Positions 22,582-34,687 of a stretch of 64,000 bases of DNA are shown piece after piece. Positions within the stretch are counted from its first letter, which is position 1, and every line of letters begins with the position of its first letter. Source of the stretch: Coptis chinensis. Its lineage: Eukaryota; Streptophyta; Magnoliopsida; Ranunculales; Ranunculaceae. Where the stretch lies: positions 84,477,001 through 84,541,000 of the forward strand of contig CM027383.1 of NCBI GenBank assembly GCA_015680905.1, given 5' to 3'. A program made the translations under genes and the position numbers. Below the pieces are notes generated by a model. The model was not told the DNA's origin. It worked only from the letters and a program-made list of their open reading frames with translations, and ran no database searches.

Positions 22582-24411
22582 TTTGTTATTCGTTGCCAAT
22601 AATTGCCCAAAATTTGACACACACCTACAATCCCATCTTCTCCAATTGTTAGCCAACTTTCACAAAGTTTCACATCTTCACTAATGGTGAAATTCAATAG
22701 GCGGTTTTTTTTTTTTCCATTGGCGGGTTTTGGAGAAATTTCATCTTGAGGTAGAGAATCCATTGACTAGAAAAAAAAACTTGGGAGAGAATTATAATGG
22801 AAAATAATAGAAACAAAAGTGACCAGTGTTTATGCACTTGAAATTCGAAAAAAAATCATTTTTTGCCCGTTATAGCAAGAATGTCACTTGGAGTGATGTT
22901 TGAGTTCAAATTTGAATGGGACATCACTTGAAGTAACGTTTGAGTTGCAACGGTTGAAACTTCACTCCAAGTGACGTCTGAAAATTATTTCACTCAGACG
23001 TCAGTTCGAGTGTCGCCTAGGCTTTTTATTAACTAATAGCGAGAGGGAGAATTCCCTTCCCTCTCTATCAGCTAATACACTATTACTTACGGTATAGCAC
23101 TCCCATTGGAGAGAGTTTATTTATATTTGGGGTGTAAAATTTTCACTCTATACGGTTTACACCCTATTGGAGATGCCTTTAATGGACATGAGATGGTACT
23201 AAGGACCCAAGAATACTATAATATGGGGAATCTTGACCTAGTTATGGTATCTGTTGCTAAACCTAGATCTATTGATGCACACTTTGGTCCTCAACCCTCT
23301 TCTTTGGAAGTTGAGGTCTTTAACTCTTCTCGACTCTTACATACACCACTCTAGTTCTCCAGTTTCTAATGATTCTCTCCCCTCTCCTGATAAAGCAAAT
23401 CAATCCAACAATGCTAATTATAGAACAACGTAGAAATACAAAGTTCTTTCACACTTCCATTATATATAGAAAGAGGAAAAATAATATAGACAAGATAAAA
23501 GATGATAATGATATCTGGGTTGGGGGGCACTAGGTTCGTAAAAATATAAACTTCTGATATGCTTGTGAATAATGTTGCTATTGATTCCCTTTTCACACTT
23601 TACATCACTGATATTGAGAATGATATGTTGGTTAAGATCCCATCTGGGGAGGATATTTGGTTGGTTGTAAAGAAAATGGGTGCTCTTAAAGCCCCAAGTC
23701 CTGATGGCTTCCTGGGGGTTTCTTCCAAACTTGTTGGGAGGTGGTTGGACCTGCTGTTGTGGACATGTGTGCAAGATTTCTTCATTAATGGTATCCTTCA
23801 CCCTAAGTTTAATGAAACGTTTCTTTCCTTGATACCTAAGGTTACCTTTCCTGAACACATCTCTAAGTTAGTTCGATCAGGCCAATAAGTTTACGTAATT
23901 TTGTTTACAAAATTATTTCAAAAAATTTAGCTAATAAACTTAAATGTCATATTCATAAGATTGTGTCACCCTTCCAAGGCGCCTTTGTCAAGGGTAGAAA
24001 CATTGGGGATATTATAAGGTTAGCTAGTGAATTGTTTCATAATATGAAAAATATGTATAAAAAAAAAGATGGTTGGGTAGCTTTAAAAATGGATATAGCT
24101 AAAACATATGATAGAGTAGAATGGTCATTTCTAAATAATATCTTTTAAAAATTGGGTTTTTGTGACAAGTGAAGAACTTTTATAAACCAATATTTATCTT
24201 CGGTCTCTTCCAAAGTTTTGCTCAGTGGGTCTCTCTTGGATCAGTTCTTTCCTCAAAGAAGACTGAGACAAAAAGACCCCCTTTCTCCATACCTGTTTAT
24301 TTTAACTTCTAAAGCCTTATCTCGCATGATTAATAAAGTTGAACAAGATAATAGTATATATACATGGTATTAAGATAAGGAAATATCATCTTCTCCATAC
24401 CCCCTCTCTCA
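22582..24411 (+). repeat. Tandem unit 2
   Basis: Harbinger ORF1 start region on the minus strand (start codon near 22763, MDSLPQDEISP), Harbinger right end near 23160-23190, then LINE-A ORF1 end and RT pseudogene. The unit is 1830 bp. Confidence 0.92.
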
Positions 24412-26247
24412 TTTGTTATTCGTTGCCAATAATTGCCCGAAATTTGACACACACCTACAATCCCATCTTCTCCAATTGTTAGCCAACTTTCACAAAGTTT
24501 CACATCTTCACTAATGGTGAAATTAAATAGGCGGTTTCTTTTTTTTTTTCCATTGGCGGGTGTTGGAGAAATTTCATCTTGAGGTAGAGAATCCATTGAC
24601 TAGAAGAAAAAAAAAGCTTGGGAGAGAATTATAATGGAAAATAATAGAAACAAAAGTGACCAGTGTTTATGCACTTGAAATTCGAAAAAAATCATTTTTT
24701 GCCCGTTATAGCAAGAACGTCACTTGGAGTGACGTTTGAGTTCAAATTTGAATGGGACATCACTTGAAGTAACGTTTGAATTGCAACGATTGAAACTTCA
24801 CTCCAAGTGACGTCCGAAAATTATTTCACTCAGACGTCAGTCCGAGTGTCGCCCGGGCTTTTTATTAACTAATAGCGAGAGGGGGAATTCCCTTCCCTCT
24901 CTATCAGCTAATACACTATTACTTACAGTATATCACTCCCATTGGAGAGAGTTTTTTTATATTTGGGGTGTAAAATTTTCACTCTATGCGGTTTACACCC
25001 CCCATTGGAGATGCCCTTAATGGACATGAGATGGTACTAAGGACCCAGGAATACTATAATATGGGGAATCTTGACCTAGTTATGGTATCTGTTGCTAAAC
25101 CTAGATCTATTGATGCACACTCTGGTCCTCAACCCTCTTCTTTGGAAGTTGAGGCCTTTAACTCTTCTCGATTCTTACATACACCACTCTAGTTCTCCAG
25201 TTTCTAATGATTCTCTCCCCTCTCCTGGTAAAGCAAATCAATCCAACAATGCTAATTATAGAACAATGTAGAAATACAAAGTTCTTTCACACTTCCATTA
25301 TATATAGAAAGAGGAAAAATAATATTGACAAGATAAAAGATGATAATGATATCTGGGTTGGGGGACTAGGTTCGTAAAAATATAAACTTCTGATATGCTT
25401 GTGAATAATGTTGCTATTGATTCCCTTTTCACACTTTACATCACTGATATTGAGAATGATATGTTGGTTAAGATCCCATCTGGGGAGGATATTTGGTTGG
25501 TTGTAAAGAAAATGGGTGCTCTTAAAGCCCCAAGTCCTGATGGCTTCCTTGGGGTTTCTTCCAAACTTGTTGGGAGGTGGTTGGACCTGCTGTTGTGGAC
25601 ATGTGTGCAAGATTTCTTCATCAATGGTATCCTTAACCCTAAGTTTAATGAAACTTTTATTTCCTTGATACCTAAGGTTACCTCTCCTTAAAATATCTCT
25701 AAGTTAGTTCGATCAGGCCAATAAGTTTACGTAATTTTGTTTACAAAATTATTTCAAAATTTTTAGCTAATAAACTAAAATGTCATATACATAAGATTGT
25801 GTCACCCTTCCAAGGCGCCTTTGTCAAGGGTAGAAACATTGGGGATATTATAAGGTTAGCTAGTGACTTGTTTCATAATATGAAAAATATGTATAAAAAA
25901 AAAGATGGTTGGGTAGCTTTAAAAATGGATATAGCTAAAACATATGATAGAGTAGAATGGTCATTTCTAAATAATATCTTTGAAAATTTGAGTTTTTGTG
26001 ACAAGTGAAGAACTTTTATAAACCAATATTTATCTTCGGTCTCTTTCAAAGTTTTGCTCAATGGGTCTCTCTTGGATCAGTTCTTTCCTCAAAGAAGACT
26101 GAGACAAAGAGACCCCCTTTCTCCATACCTGTTTATTTTAACTTCTAAAGCCTTATCACGCATGATTAATAAAGCTGTACAAGATAATAGTATATATACA
26201 TGGTATTAAGATAAGGAAATATCATCTTCTCCAAACCCCCTCTCTCA
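24412..26247 (+). repeat. Tandem unit 3
   Basis: Same arrangement as unit 2: Harbinger ORF1 start on the minus strand near 24596, right end near 25018, then LINE-A ORF1 end and RT pseudogene to 26247. The unit is 1836 bp. Confidence 0.92.
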
Positions 26248-28066
26248 TTTGTTATTCTTTGCCAATAATTGCCCGAAATTTGACACACACCTACAATCCC
26301 ATCTTCTCCAATTGTTAGCAAACTTTCACAAAGTTTCACATCTTCACTAATGGTGAAATTCAATAGGCGGTTTCTTTTTTTTTTTCCATTGACGGGTGTT
26401 GGAGAAATATCATCTTGAGGTAGAGAATCCATTGACTAGAAAAAAAAAAAAAGCTTGGGAGAGAATTACAATGGAAAATAATAGAAACGAAAGTGCCCAG
26501 TGTTTATGCACTTGAAATTAAAAAAAAAAATCATTTTTTGCCCGTTATAGCAAGAACGTCACTCGGAGTGACGTTTGAGTTCAAATTTGAATGGGACATC
26601 AGTTGAAGTAACGTTTGAGTTGCAACGGTTTAAACTTCACTCCAAGTGATGTCCGAAAATTATTTCACTCAGACGTCAGTCCGAGTGTCGCCCGGGCTTT
26701 TTAATAACTAATAGCGAGAGGGGGAATTCCTTTCCCTCTCTATCAGCTAATACACTTTTACTTACGGTATAGCACTCCCATTGGAGAAAGTATTTTTATA
26801 TTTGGGGTGTAAAATTTTCACTCTATACGGTTTACACCCCCCATTGGAGATGCCCTTAATGGACATGAGATGGTACTAAGGACCCAGGAATACTATAATA
26901 TGGGGAATCTTGACCTAGTTATGGTATCTGTTGCTAAAACTAGATCTATTGATGCACACTCTGGTCCTCAACCCTCTTCTTTGGAAGTTGAGGCCTTTAA
27001 CTCTTCTCGACTCTTACATGCACCACTCTAGTTCTCCAGTTTCTAATGATTCTCTCCCCTCTCCTGATAAAGCAAATCAATCCAACAATGCTAATTATAG
27101 AACAACGTAGAAATACAAAGTTCTTTCACACTTCCATTATATATAGAAAGAGGAAAAATAATATTGACAAGATAAAAGATGATAATGATATCTGGGTTGG
27201 GGGGGGGGGGCACTAGGTTCGTAAAAATATAAACTTCTGATATGCTTGTGAATAATGTTGCTATTGATTCCCTTTTCACACCTTACATCACTAATATTGA
27301 GAATGATATGTTGGTTAAGATCCCATCTGGGGAGGATATTTGGTTGGTTGTAAAGAAAATGGGTGCTCTTAAAGCCCCATGTCCTGATGGCTTCCTGGGG
27401 GTTTCTTCCAAACTTGTTGGGAGGTGGTTGGACCTGTTGTTGTGGACATGTGTGCAAGATTTCTTCATTAATGGTATCTTTAATCCTAAGTTTAATGAAA
27501 CTTTTATTTCCTTGATACCTAAGGTTACCTCTCCTGAACATATCTCTAAGTTAGTTCGATCAGGCCAATAAGTTTACGTAATTTTGTTTACAAAATTATT
27601 TCAAAAATTTTAGCTAATAAACTTAAATGTCATATTCATAAGATTATGTCACCCTTCCAAGGCGCCTTTGTCAAGGGTAGAAACATTGGGGATATTATAA
27701 GGTTAGCTAGTGAATTGTTTCATAATATGAAAAATTTGTATAAAAAAAAAAATGGTTGGGTAGCTTTAAAAATGGATGTAGCTAAAACATATGATAGAGT
27801 AGAATGGTCATTTCTAAATAATATCTTTGAAAAATTGGGTTTTTGTGACAAGTGAAGAACTTTTATAAACCAATATTTATCTTCGGTCTCTTTCAAAGTT
27901 TTGCTCAATGGGTCTCTCTTGGATCAGTTCTTTCCTCAAAGAAGACTGAGACAAAGAGACCCCTTTTCTCCATACCTGTTTATTTTAACTTCTAAAGCCT
28001 TATCTCGTATGATTAATAAAGCTGAACAAGATAATAGTATATATACATGTTTACCTTTCCTATTTA

Positions 28067-28364
28067 GGTAAAATCCAACACTGCCTAACAGTGATTGTTC
28101 TGGATAGGGCAAGGAAGTAGGATCTTTTTCTCTCTTCTCTTTCACTCTTGTCGACGGGTAAAATCCCTCACTGCTCAACAGTGAGTGTTCCGGTCTCTAC
28201 AGGAAAGTTGCCACCTTTGGTTCATCCTTGCTTTCAGGTAAAATCCATCACTGTGGTACAGTGGGTGTTTTGATTAGCTTCAGGAATTGGTCCTCTCACC
28301 TAATAGATCATGTGTACTTCCTCATTCGGGTAAAATCCTTTGCTGCTGACAGTATAAGTTCTGG
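28067..28364 (+). promoter_or_regulatory. Four 37-nt hairpin iterons in the LINE-B 5' UTR
   Basis: Copies at 28067-28103, 28157-28193, 28237-28273 and 28329-28364. Each starts GGTAAAATCC, then has a stem-loop (CACTG-CCTAA-CAGTG, CTCACTG-CTCAA-CAGTGAG, CACTG-TGGTA-CAGTG; the fourth is weaker) and ends near TGTTC(T/C)GG. Spacing is 80-92 nt and the intervening sequences differ, so the iteron itself is conserved. The first begins 17 nt from the 5' end of the element. Roles as promoter iterons, RNA-protein binding sites or translation control are possible; I infer function only from conservation. Confidence 0.85.
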
Positions 28365-28380
28365 AGAGGAAGGGACAGAC

Positions 28381-30392
28381 ATGGACATCTATGAGTTTGA
28401 GAACCCCCATAAGGTGACCAACGAAAAGCTTCAACCACCAACGCAATACATCACCATTGAGGCTCGAGCTGAAGATTCAGCTCCTAAAGAATCACAGAGG
28501 ATTTCATATGCGGCTGTGACAAAGCAACACCTAAGGGCGCCAGTGGAATTTCAGGAGCTGACCACTCCAGAAAAAATGGGAGAATACCCCGCTGTCACAA
28601 TACCGGATAAGGCTTATGAGGCAGGGTTACTATACTGCAAACACTGCTTGGTGGGACGCATAGACCTTCAAAAAGTCTCGCTTGACAGAGTGCGTATTTT
28701 AGCGAACCAAATCTGGCAACCAACAGGCGAGTGGCTTATTACACCTATCGGAAAGGGGTTCCTATTCTTAAGATTTTCGAATGCGGATGATCTGAACAGA
28801 GTTTGGGCAAAGGGTTCTTGGGACTTTGATAAGAACCCTATGCGAATTAGCCAATGGTCCCCAAATTTCAATCCGCATGACCCAAAGACAATCTCATGGT
28901 TTGGTCCGGATTCGCTTGTCGGGTCCGGGGCAGAATACCGGAGCCCGAATCCCTCATGACAGGCACGCGTGGAGTGGGTTATCCAATGCAAATAGATGAA
29001 AAACACTCAATCGTGAGTATGGGTACTACGCTAACATCTTAGTGGATGTGGACTGTCGAGCCTATCCCCGATCAAATCTACGCCAAAGCTAAGAATTTTA
29101 ACCGGCAAACAGTCGAGGTTGGGAAATTACCAAAAATGTGCACGCATTGTAAAATTGTTGGGCACTTGGTCACGGAGTGCAGGAAGCTTAGAAGGGATAT
29201 GCAGGGACAACAAAGATAAGGATAAGACAAATAAGGATAAAGAGGTGGTGGTGGATGCCACTCCACCCGAACGAGTGGAGATAACTTTCACAGCGAAAAG
29301 GGAGGAAAAGAAAAAGCAGAGAGAGCAAAGCAAGCAAGGAGAGACTATCCGAAACCAAAAGCCTCGGTTAGAGGGGTTGATATTCAAAACAGGTTTGATG
29401 AGTTAGGTGAAGTGGAGGAGGTTCATGTTATTGAGGATCAGGAGATTTTGGTCCCAGACTAGGTACCAAAACCTCATACAAGTACCGCAACTGTTCTTAG
29501 AGGTACGCAGCAGGAGCAAGAAGATTCTGGATATGAGCAACATGCTGAGAATCGAGATACTCAGATTGACCAAGTAGAACCTGGTAAGGAGCATCAAAAA
29601 GACAGAGAACATGAGATAACTCCTACAGAACAAGTTCCGGGGGAAACACTTCTGGTATCGGGAGATGTGGCCTGTGACACTAGGCAGACTCGTGAGGTCT
29701 GTGTCTCTAGGCAGCCTCGCGAAGACGGAGACTCTAGGCAGACTCGAGGGGAGACTCGAGAGGAGGAAGGGATCCATCAAACGGAGAGTGTAGCAGCAGC
29801 AGATCTTCTGGCTCTTGGAGATGTGGGCTGGGTTTATGGGCAGAATAACGAGGTCTGGGATTCTAGACAGACTCGAAAGGACTGTGACTCAGGGCAGACT
29901 CAAGACGGCTGTGTTTTGAGGCAGACTCGAGAGGAGCAAGGGATCTATCAAACGGAGAGAGTAGCAACAGCAGTTCCACCACCTCATATAAGAGAGGAGG
30001 AGTTGCTCATATTGTGCAATGGGAACAGCCCGTCTTCAGAGAGAGGAGGATCTACATCTGAGTCTCTATCTCGTATCCATATGACTTCAGTGGGACTAAA
30101 CATAGCAGACTCTGAGGCGGAGAAAGTGCTGCACCTTCTGGTGCAAAAGCAACAGGTGAGGGAACTCGAGTCTAAGCCTCCTGATCCTACCTCTCCGCAA
30201 TCATCGAACTGGAGTGATATGATTGAAGAGGATGTGGAGGATCATCTCCAAAGCAACAAAGAAAGATACAAACCACAATGGCAGCATCCTCACATTCCTC
30301 CACCACCGTGTCCGGATCAAGATCTAGGACTAAGGGTCGGAAGAATAACTTCGACTTTCACCATCCAACCGAATAAATTTCCAATATTCTCA
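28381..30392 (+). pseudogene. LINE-B ORF1 (DUF4283 and CCHC knuckle)
   Basis: The start at 28381 (MDIYEFENPHKV) is the first ATG after the iterons that opens a long frame. The DUF4283 domain follows (VSLDRVRILANQIWQPTGEWLITPIGKGFLFLRF, NRVWAKGSWDF, MRISQWSPNFNP). A frameshift lies near 28930. The knuckle MCTHCKIVGHLVTEC stands near 29133-29175 with all C-x2-C-x4-H-x4-C residues. The C-terminal region has an acidic and basic repeat (RQTRE type, 29670-29960). From 29667 the frame stays open without a stop into ORF2, so the ORF1 stop is missing or ORF2 is reached by readthrough. The protein would bind the element RNA. Confidence 0.82.
29676..29975 (+). repeat. RQTRE-encoding minisatellite in LINE-B ORF1
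   Basis: Variants of CTAGGCAGACTCGAGA recur about eight times and encode RQTRE or SRQPRED-like peptides. A longer unit is duplicated: a RQTRE cluster followed by GIHQTESVAAA and later GIYQTERVATA. The repeat remains in frame, suggesting it was tolerated or selected in the protein. Confidence 0.75.
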
Positions 30393-33300
30393 ATGAGGTG
30401 CATATATTGGAATATTAGAGGTATAGCAAACGACAAGTCTCAGAATCGACTGTCCAAGCTTATCAATAAATGGGATCCGGAGATTGTGGGTATTGCAGAA
30501 CCAATGATTTATCCCACTGATCTCCCCAGGAGTTTTCTACAATCTTTGGGAATGAGTAGTGCTTTCTACTCCAATCCCAGTTCGGATCTTAAAAGAACTC
30601 CTAACCTTTGGCTCATGTGGAAGGATTCAATTTCAGCTCCTAATATGATTCACTTTTTGAATCAGCATATTACAGTTATGGTTGACAATGTCTTAATCAC
30701 CATTGTGCACGCCCATTGCCTTTACGTGCAAAGAAGACTCCTTTGGTTAGAACTATCAACCATCAACTCTTTTAATTTGCCATGGCTGATTCTGGGAGAC
30801 TTCAATGCCTACTTAAGTGTCTCGGAAAAGAGAGGGGGGAATAACCCCACGGTTGCCTCCATGAATGACTTTAGAGACTTCATGAATAACAATCAGCTGA
30901 TGGAAGTTCCCAACTCTGGGTTTCAGCTTACTTGGTGGAATAAGCAAGTCGGAGATTTTGAAATTCTAGGCAAGCTCGATAGAATGCTATGTAATGTGAA
31001 CTGGAATTCCACATTCCCAGGATGGAAATACAAGGTGGTGAGCAGAATTTACTCGGACCACTCACCTTTAATGGGGGGTAGTATCAGTATCCCGCGACCC
31101 AACAACATGCCTTTCAAGTTCTTCAATATGTGGTGCTCCCATCCAAAGTTCAAAGATGTGGTGATGGAATCTTGGCAGGAGCCAATATTAGGACATTCTT
31201 TATACATTCTCACTCAGAAACTGAAGCGTCTTAAGGCTGTTTTGAAGAAGTGGAATAAAGAGACTTTTGGTAACATCAGGTTCAAGGTAGAGGAAGAAAC
31301 CAAGAGGTTGGATCTGATGCATGAGCAGTTCGAGAGTGGGGCTGTTACGGAGGATTTTGTGATGAACATGGTGGACCAAGAAAATCAAGTGGAACTGCTG
31401 CTACAGCAGGAACAAGATTTTTGGAAACAGAAGTCAAGAACAAAATGGGACAAGGACAATGATCGAAACACAAAATTCTTTCATGCAATGGCCAACAGAA
31501 ATAAAAGTAAGTCCCTGATCACAGAAATGAGGAATGAGGAGGGTGTCACCCTTCACACTCAGGAGGAGATCGGCAGGCACATAGTCAATCATTACTCTGC
31601 CAAATTCAGGAGAGTGGAGCATACTATGGATTGGGATCTTATACATGCTATGACTCATGACTTGCAAGCTGAGGATAATGATCTCCTCACATCCATTCCA
31701 ACACCAGAAGAAGTGAAAGCGGCTGTTTTTCACCTGAACCCAGACAGCTCCCCAGGTCCTGATGGGTTCTCAGGATATTTTTTCCACCATTGTTGGGATA
31801 TAGTCGGGTATGATCTTGCAAGGGCCATCTGCTATTTCTTCTTAAAATCTAGACTGCCATTTGGTATCAATACCAACTTCATTGTTCTAATCCCAAAGGA
31901 GAAAAATGCCAATCAGTTAGGCAGATTTCGGCCGATATGTCTCTCGAACCGCCTTCAAGATCATCACAAAGATTCTTGCCACAAGGCTGCGTCCAGTAGC
32001 AGAACGAATCATCAGTAAGGAACAATATGGCCTCATCCCTAACAGAAACTCACAACAAGCCATTGGCCTAGCATCGGAACTGGTGAATGATTTGCAGACT
32101 CTTAGACATGGTGGAAGCATTGGGATAAAACTTGACATCTCTCAAGCCTTTGACACGATGGACCGGACTTTCGTGGGCGGTTTGCGCACAAGTGGGGTTC
32201 AATGAAAGATGGATCGTGGATTCAAGCGCTTTTCCAAAGCAACACAATGTCTATCATGATAAATGGTGGACCACAAGGGAATTTTTCTGCGGGGAAGAGG
32301 TCTTAAACAAGGAGACCCTCTATCCCTCCGCTTTCTTTGCTATAGCGGAAGATTGCCTAAGCCGAAGCATAAGCAGATTGGTCCTGGAGAACAAGATACA
32401 GCCGATGGTGATAAACTCCAAATACTGCAGTCCCTCCCACTTGATGTTTGCGGATGATATCTTTCTTTTCTGCAATGCAAATATGAGATGTCTTAAGCAA
32501 GTAGGGCAGATTTTGAACAGGTATCAAGACACCTCAGGGCAGCTCATAAATAAAGAAAAATGCAAGATTTTTCTAAGTCCAATGCAAAGCCGAAAGAAGA
32601 ATTTGATACAGGCAACTATGGGAATCAAAGAAGAGAGCTTACCGGAGAATTATCTTGGAGTACTTTTGATCAGGGGTAGGGTAACAAGGGCGGCATTGGC
32701 GCCGCTGGTTGACAAGATTAGGAAAAGGGCGGCAGGATGGGCGGGGAAAATGCTCTCTTTTCAAGGAAGGGTTGTTTTAGCGAGACATGTTCTAAATAGT
32801 ATCCCAGTCCACAATATGGCGATCTACAGATGGCCACGGTCGATGATCAAAGAATGTGAAGCGAATCATCGAAATTTCATTTGGAGTGGTAACCCTACCG
32901 AGAAAAATCTTTTACGGTGTCTTGGGAAAAAACATGCAAACCTTTAGAGGAAGGTGGTCTAGGCATTCGAAGACTTAAAGATATCAACTTATCCATGCTA
33001 ATGAAACAAGCGTGGGGACTGCTCACAGAAGAGAATGACTGGTCGAAGTTTATGCGAGGAAAGTACACAAATCGATCTGGCGCCTAGACCAATTACAAGA
33101 CATCGACAGTTTGGGGGGGCATCAGATGGGCACTTAAGGAGATGACCGAACTCCATGGGTGGATAGTGGGGAATGGCTCCTCTATTAATATCTGGCGAGA
33201 AAACTGGCTACAGAAGAAACCCATTTGTGACTTCTTCCTAGAAGTAAGTACCGATATCAAGAAATTCCAAGGAAGGCTACAGGAGTTTATTCAGGGTCGC

Positions 33301-34474
33301 GACTGGGATTTCTCAGGTAACTTTGCACAAGTGCTTCAAGCAATCGGTATCAACCTTCTCTCTCTCCAACACCCTGATGATTCCAAGGCCGATGAAAGAG
33401 TATGGTTTTCTGATGGAAAAGGGAAATTTTCGGTAGCAGCAGCACATGAAGACATCAGAAAAAAAAGCTGCGAAGCACAGGGGATGCAGGTTCATATGGA
33501 GTGCCAAGATACTACCTAAAATGCAAGGAATTGCATGGAAACTAGTAAGAGGGGCATCGCGGACTGATGATCAGCTGCAAAAGAGGAAGATACAGCTTGC
33601 TTCGAGATGTTGTATATGCAAACGAGAAGAAGAAACCATCGAGCACATCCTGTACCACTGCCCTCTAGCAAAACGAGTTTGGGATCAGATGAGGCAAATT
33701 TTCAGCATGCGAACAAGTATAGAATCCTTCAATGATATTTTGCAACAAAGCAAGCATCATAGCGCATTGATCTTGGACATGTGGAAAGCTTGCTCGCTGA
33801 CTTGCATGGTCAGTTTGTGGAAAAATCGAAACAAGGTGATTTATGAAGAGAAGAAATCCAGTTTTTCGGATATTTGCTTTCTCACCAGGAGAGCCATCAT
33901 CAGAGCCTACCACTGTTCATCAGGTACTATGAACAATTGCATGACGGACATGAAAGCTCTGCACAGATTCAATCTTCCACATAAAGCGAGAAGAGCCCCC
34001 CAACTTATTGAATGCTATTGGCTTCCCCCAACCCCGGGGATTCTAAAAGTGAACGCAGACGGGAGCTCAAGGGGAAATCCAGGTATGGCAGGATGGGGCA
34101 TAGTTCTAAGGGACTACAAAGGAGATTTCTTGGGGGCAGCAGCAGGGGGGTTAGGTATTGCAACTAACTACATGACAGAAACTGTAGCAGTTGTTGAAGG
34201 TATTCAGAGAGCCTTGGAATTGGACTGGAAATACATTTGGGTTGAATCAGATTCTTCCTCAGTGGTTAAAGCTTTTCAAGAGGACACAGTACATTGGAAA
34301 GTTAGAGCTAAATTGAGGCAGCTGAAGGAGAAAGCCACATGGATTAATGTCACTACAACATGGCGAGAAACTAACTTAGGAGCGGACAGTTGTTCGAGGC
34401 ATGGAGCAGCATTACAAAGGGGGGAAAGTAAATGGTGGGGCACAAGGCCCCCTTTCATGAGAAACCTGGAGAAC
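30393..34474 (+). pseudogene. LINE-B ORF2: endonuclease, RT, zf-RVT, RNase H
   Basis: ORF2 nicks the target and copies the RNA there. Endonuclease (30393-31080): YWNIRGI, GIAEPM, LILGDFNA and YSDHSPL are all intact. RT (31690-32930): SSPGPDGFSGYFF, LIPKEKN, then after a frameshift near 31950 LDISQAFDTM, GRGLKQGDPLS in another frame, and catalytic MFADDIFLF near 32447. A frameshift near 32925 precedes the thumb region. The zf-RVT (33400-33700) shows CCICKREEETIEHILYHC. RNase H (34039-34474): VNADGSSRGNPG, TETVAVVEG, VESDSS and GADSCSRHG keep D-E-D-D. At least four frameshifts or stops make it inactive. Confidence 0.9.
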
Positions 34475-34631
34475 TAGTTCACTACCTACTTTCGTTTCTC
34501 TTATTAATTTTGGGCTGTAATAGGTGGGTACACATATGATGATACTCACACTAGGCAACTTTTACTCTACTTTTTCTTTTTCTTTGTAACTTTCATTTTA
34601 TTCTCTTAATCAATTACCTTTTAGCGAAAAA
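34475..34631 (+). other. LINE-B 3' UTR and short A-rich tail
   Basis: T-rich untranslated sequence after the RNase H stop, ending in GCGAAAAAA immediately before the target duplication. There is no AATAAA at the very end. Confidence 0.8.
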
Positions 34632-34687
34632 ATATATACATGGTATTAAGATAAGGAAATATCATCTTCTCCATACCCCCTCTCTCA

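Larger units (their letters stand above)
28050..34631 (+). mobile_element. LINE-B, full-length plant L1 retrotransposon (6.6 kb)
   Basis: A non-LTR retrotransposon with a 5' UTR of hairpin iterons, ORF1 (DUF4283, CCHC) and ORF2 (AP endonuclease, RT, zf-RVT, RNase H). It ends in a short A-rich tail (GCGAAAAAA). Flanking 11-bp direct repeats mark the insertion. ORF1 and ORF2 both carry frameshifts, but key catalytic residues are largely preserved, so the copy is fairly young though inactive. It is a different family from LINE-A. Confidence 0.93.
28039..34642 (+). repeat. Target-site duplication of LINE-B
   Basis: ATATATACATG at 28039-28049 and again at 34632-34642. The other units have this sequence once at the matching place (for example near 26195-26210), which proves the insertion and its limits. 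Confidence 0.93.
26248..34687 (+). repeat. Tandem unit 4, interrupted by LINE-B
   Basis: Same arrangement as the other units, but a complete LINE-B (28050-34631) sits inside the RT pseudogene. Without the insertion and one copy of the target duplication the unit is 1847 bp. Confidence 0.93.

Noticed and set aside
27936..28178. 80-codon minus-strand frame across the LINE-B 5' boundary
   Set aside because: It crosses the insertion point of LINE-B and so cannot be an inherited gene.
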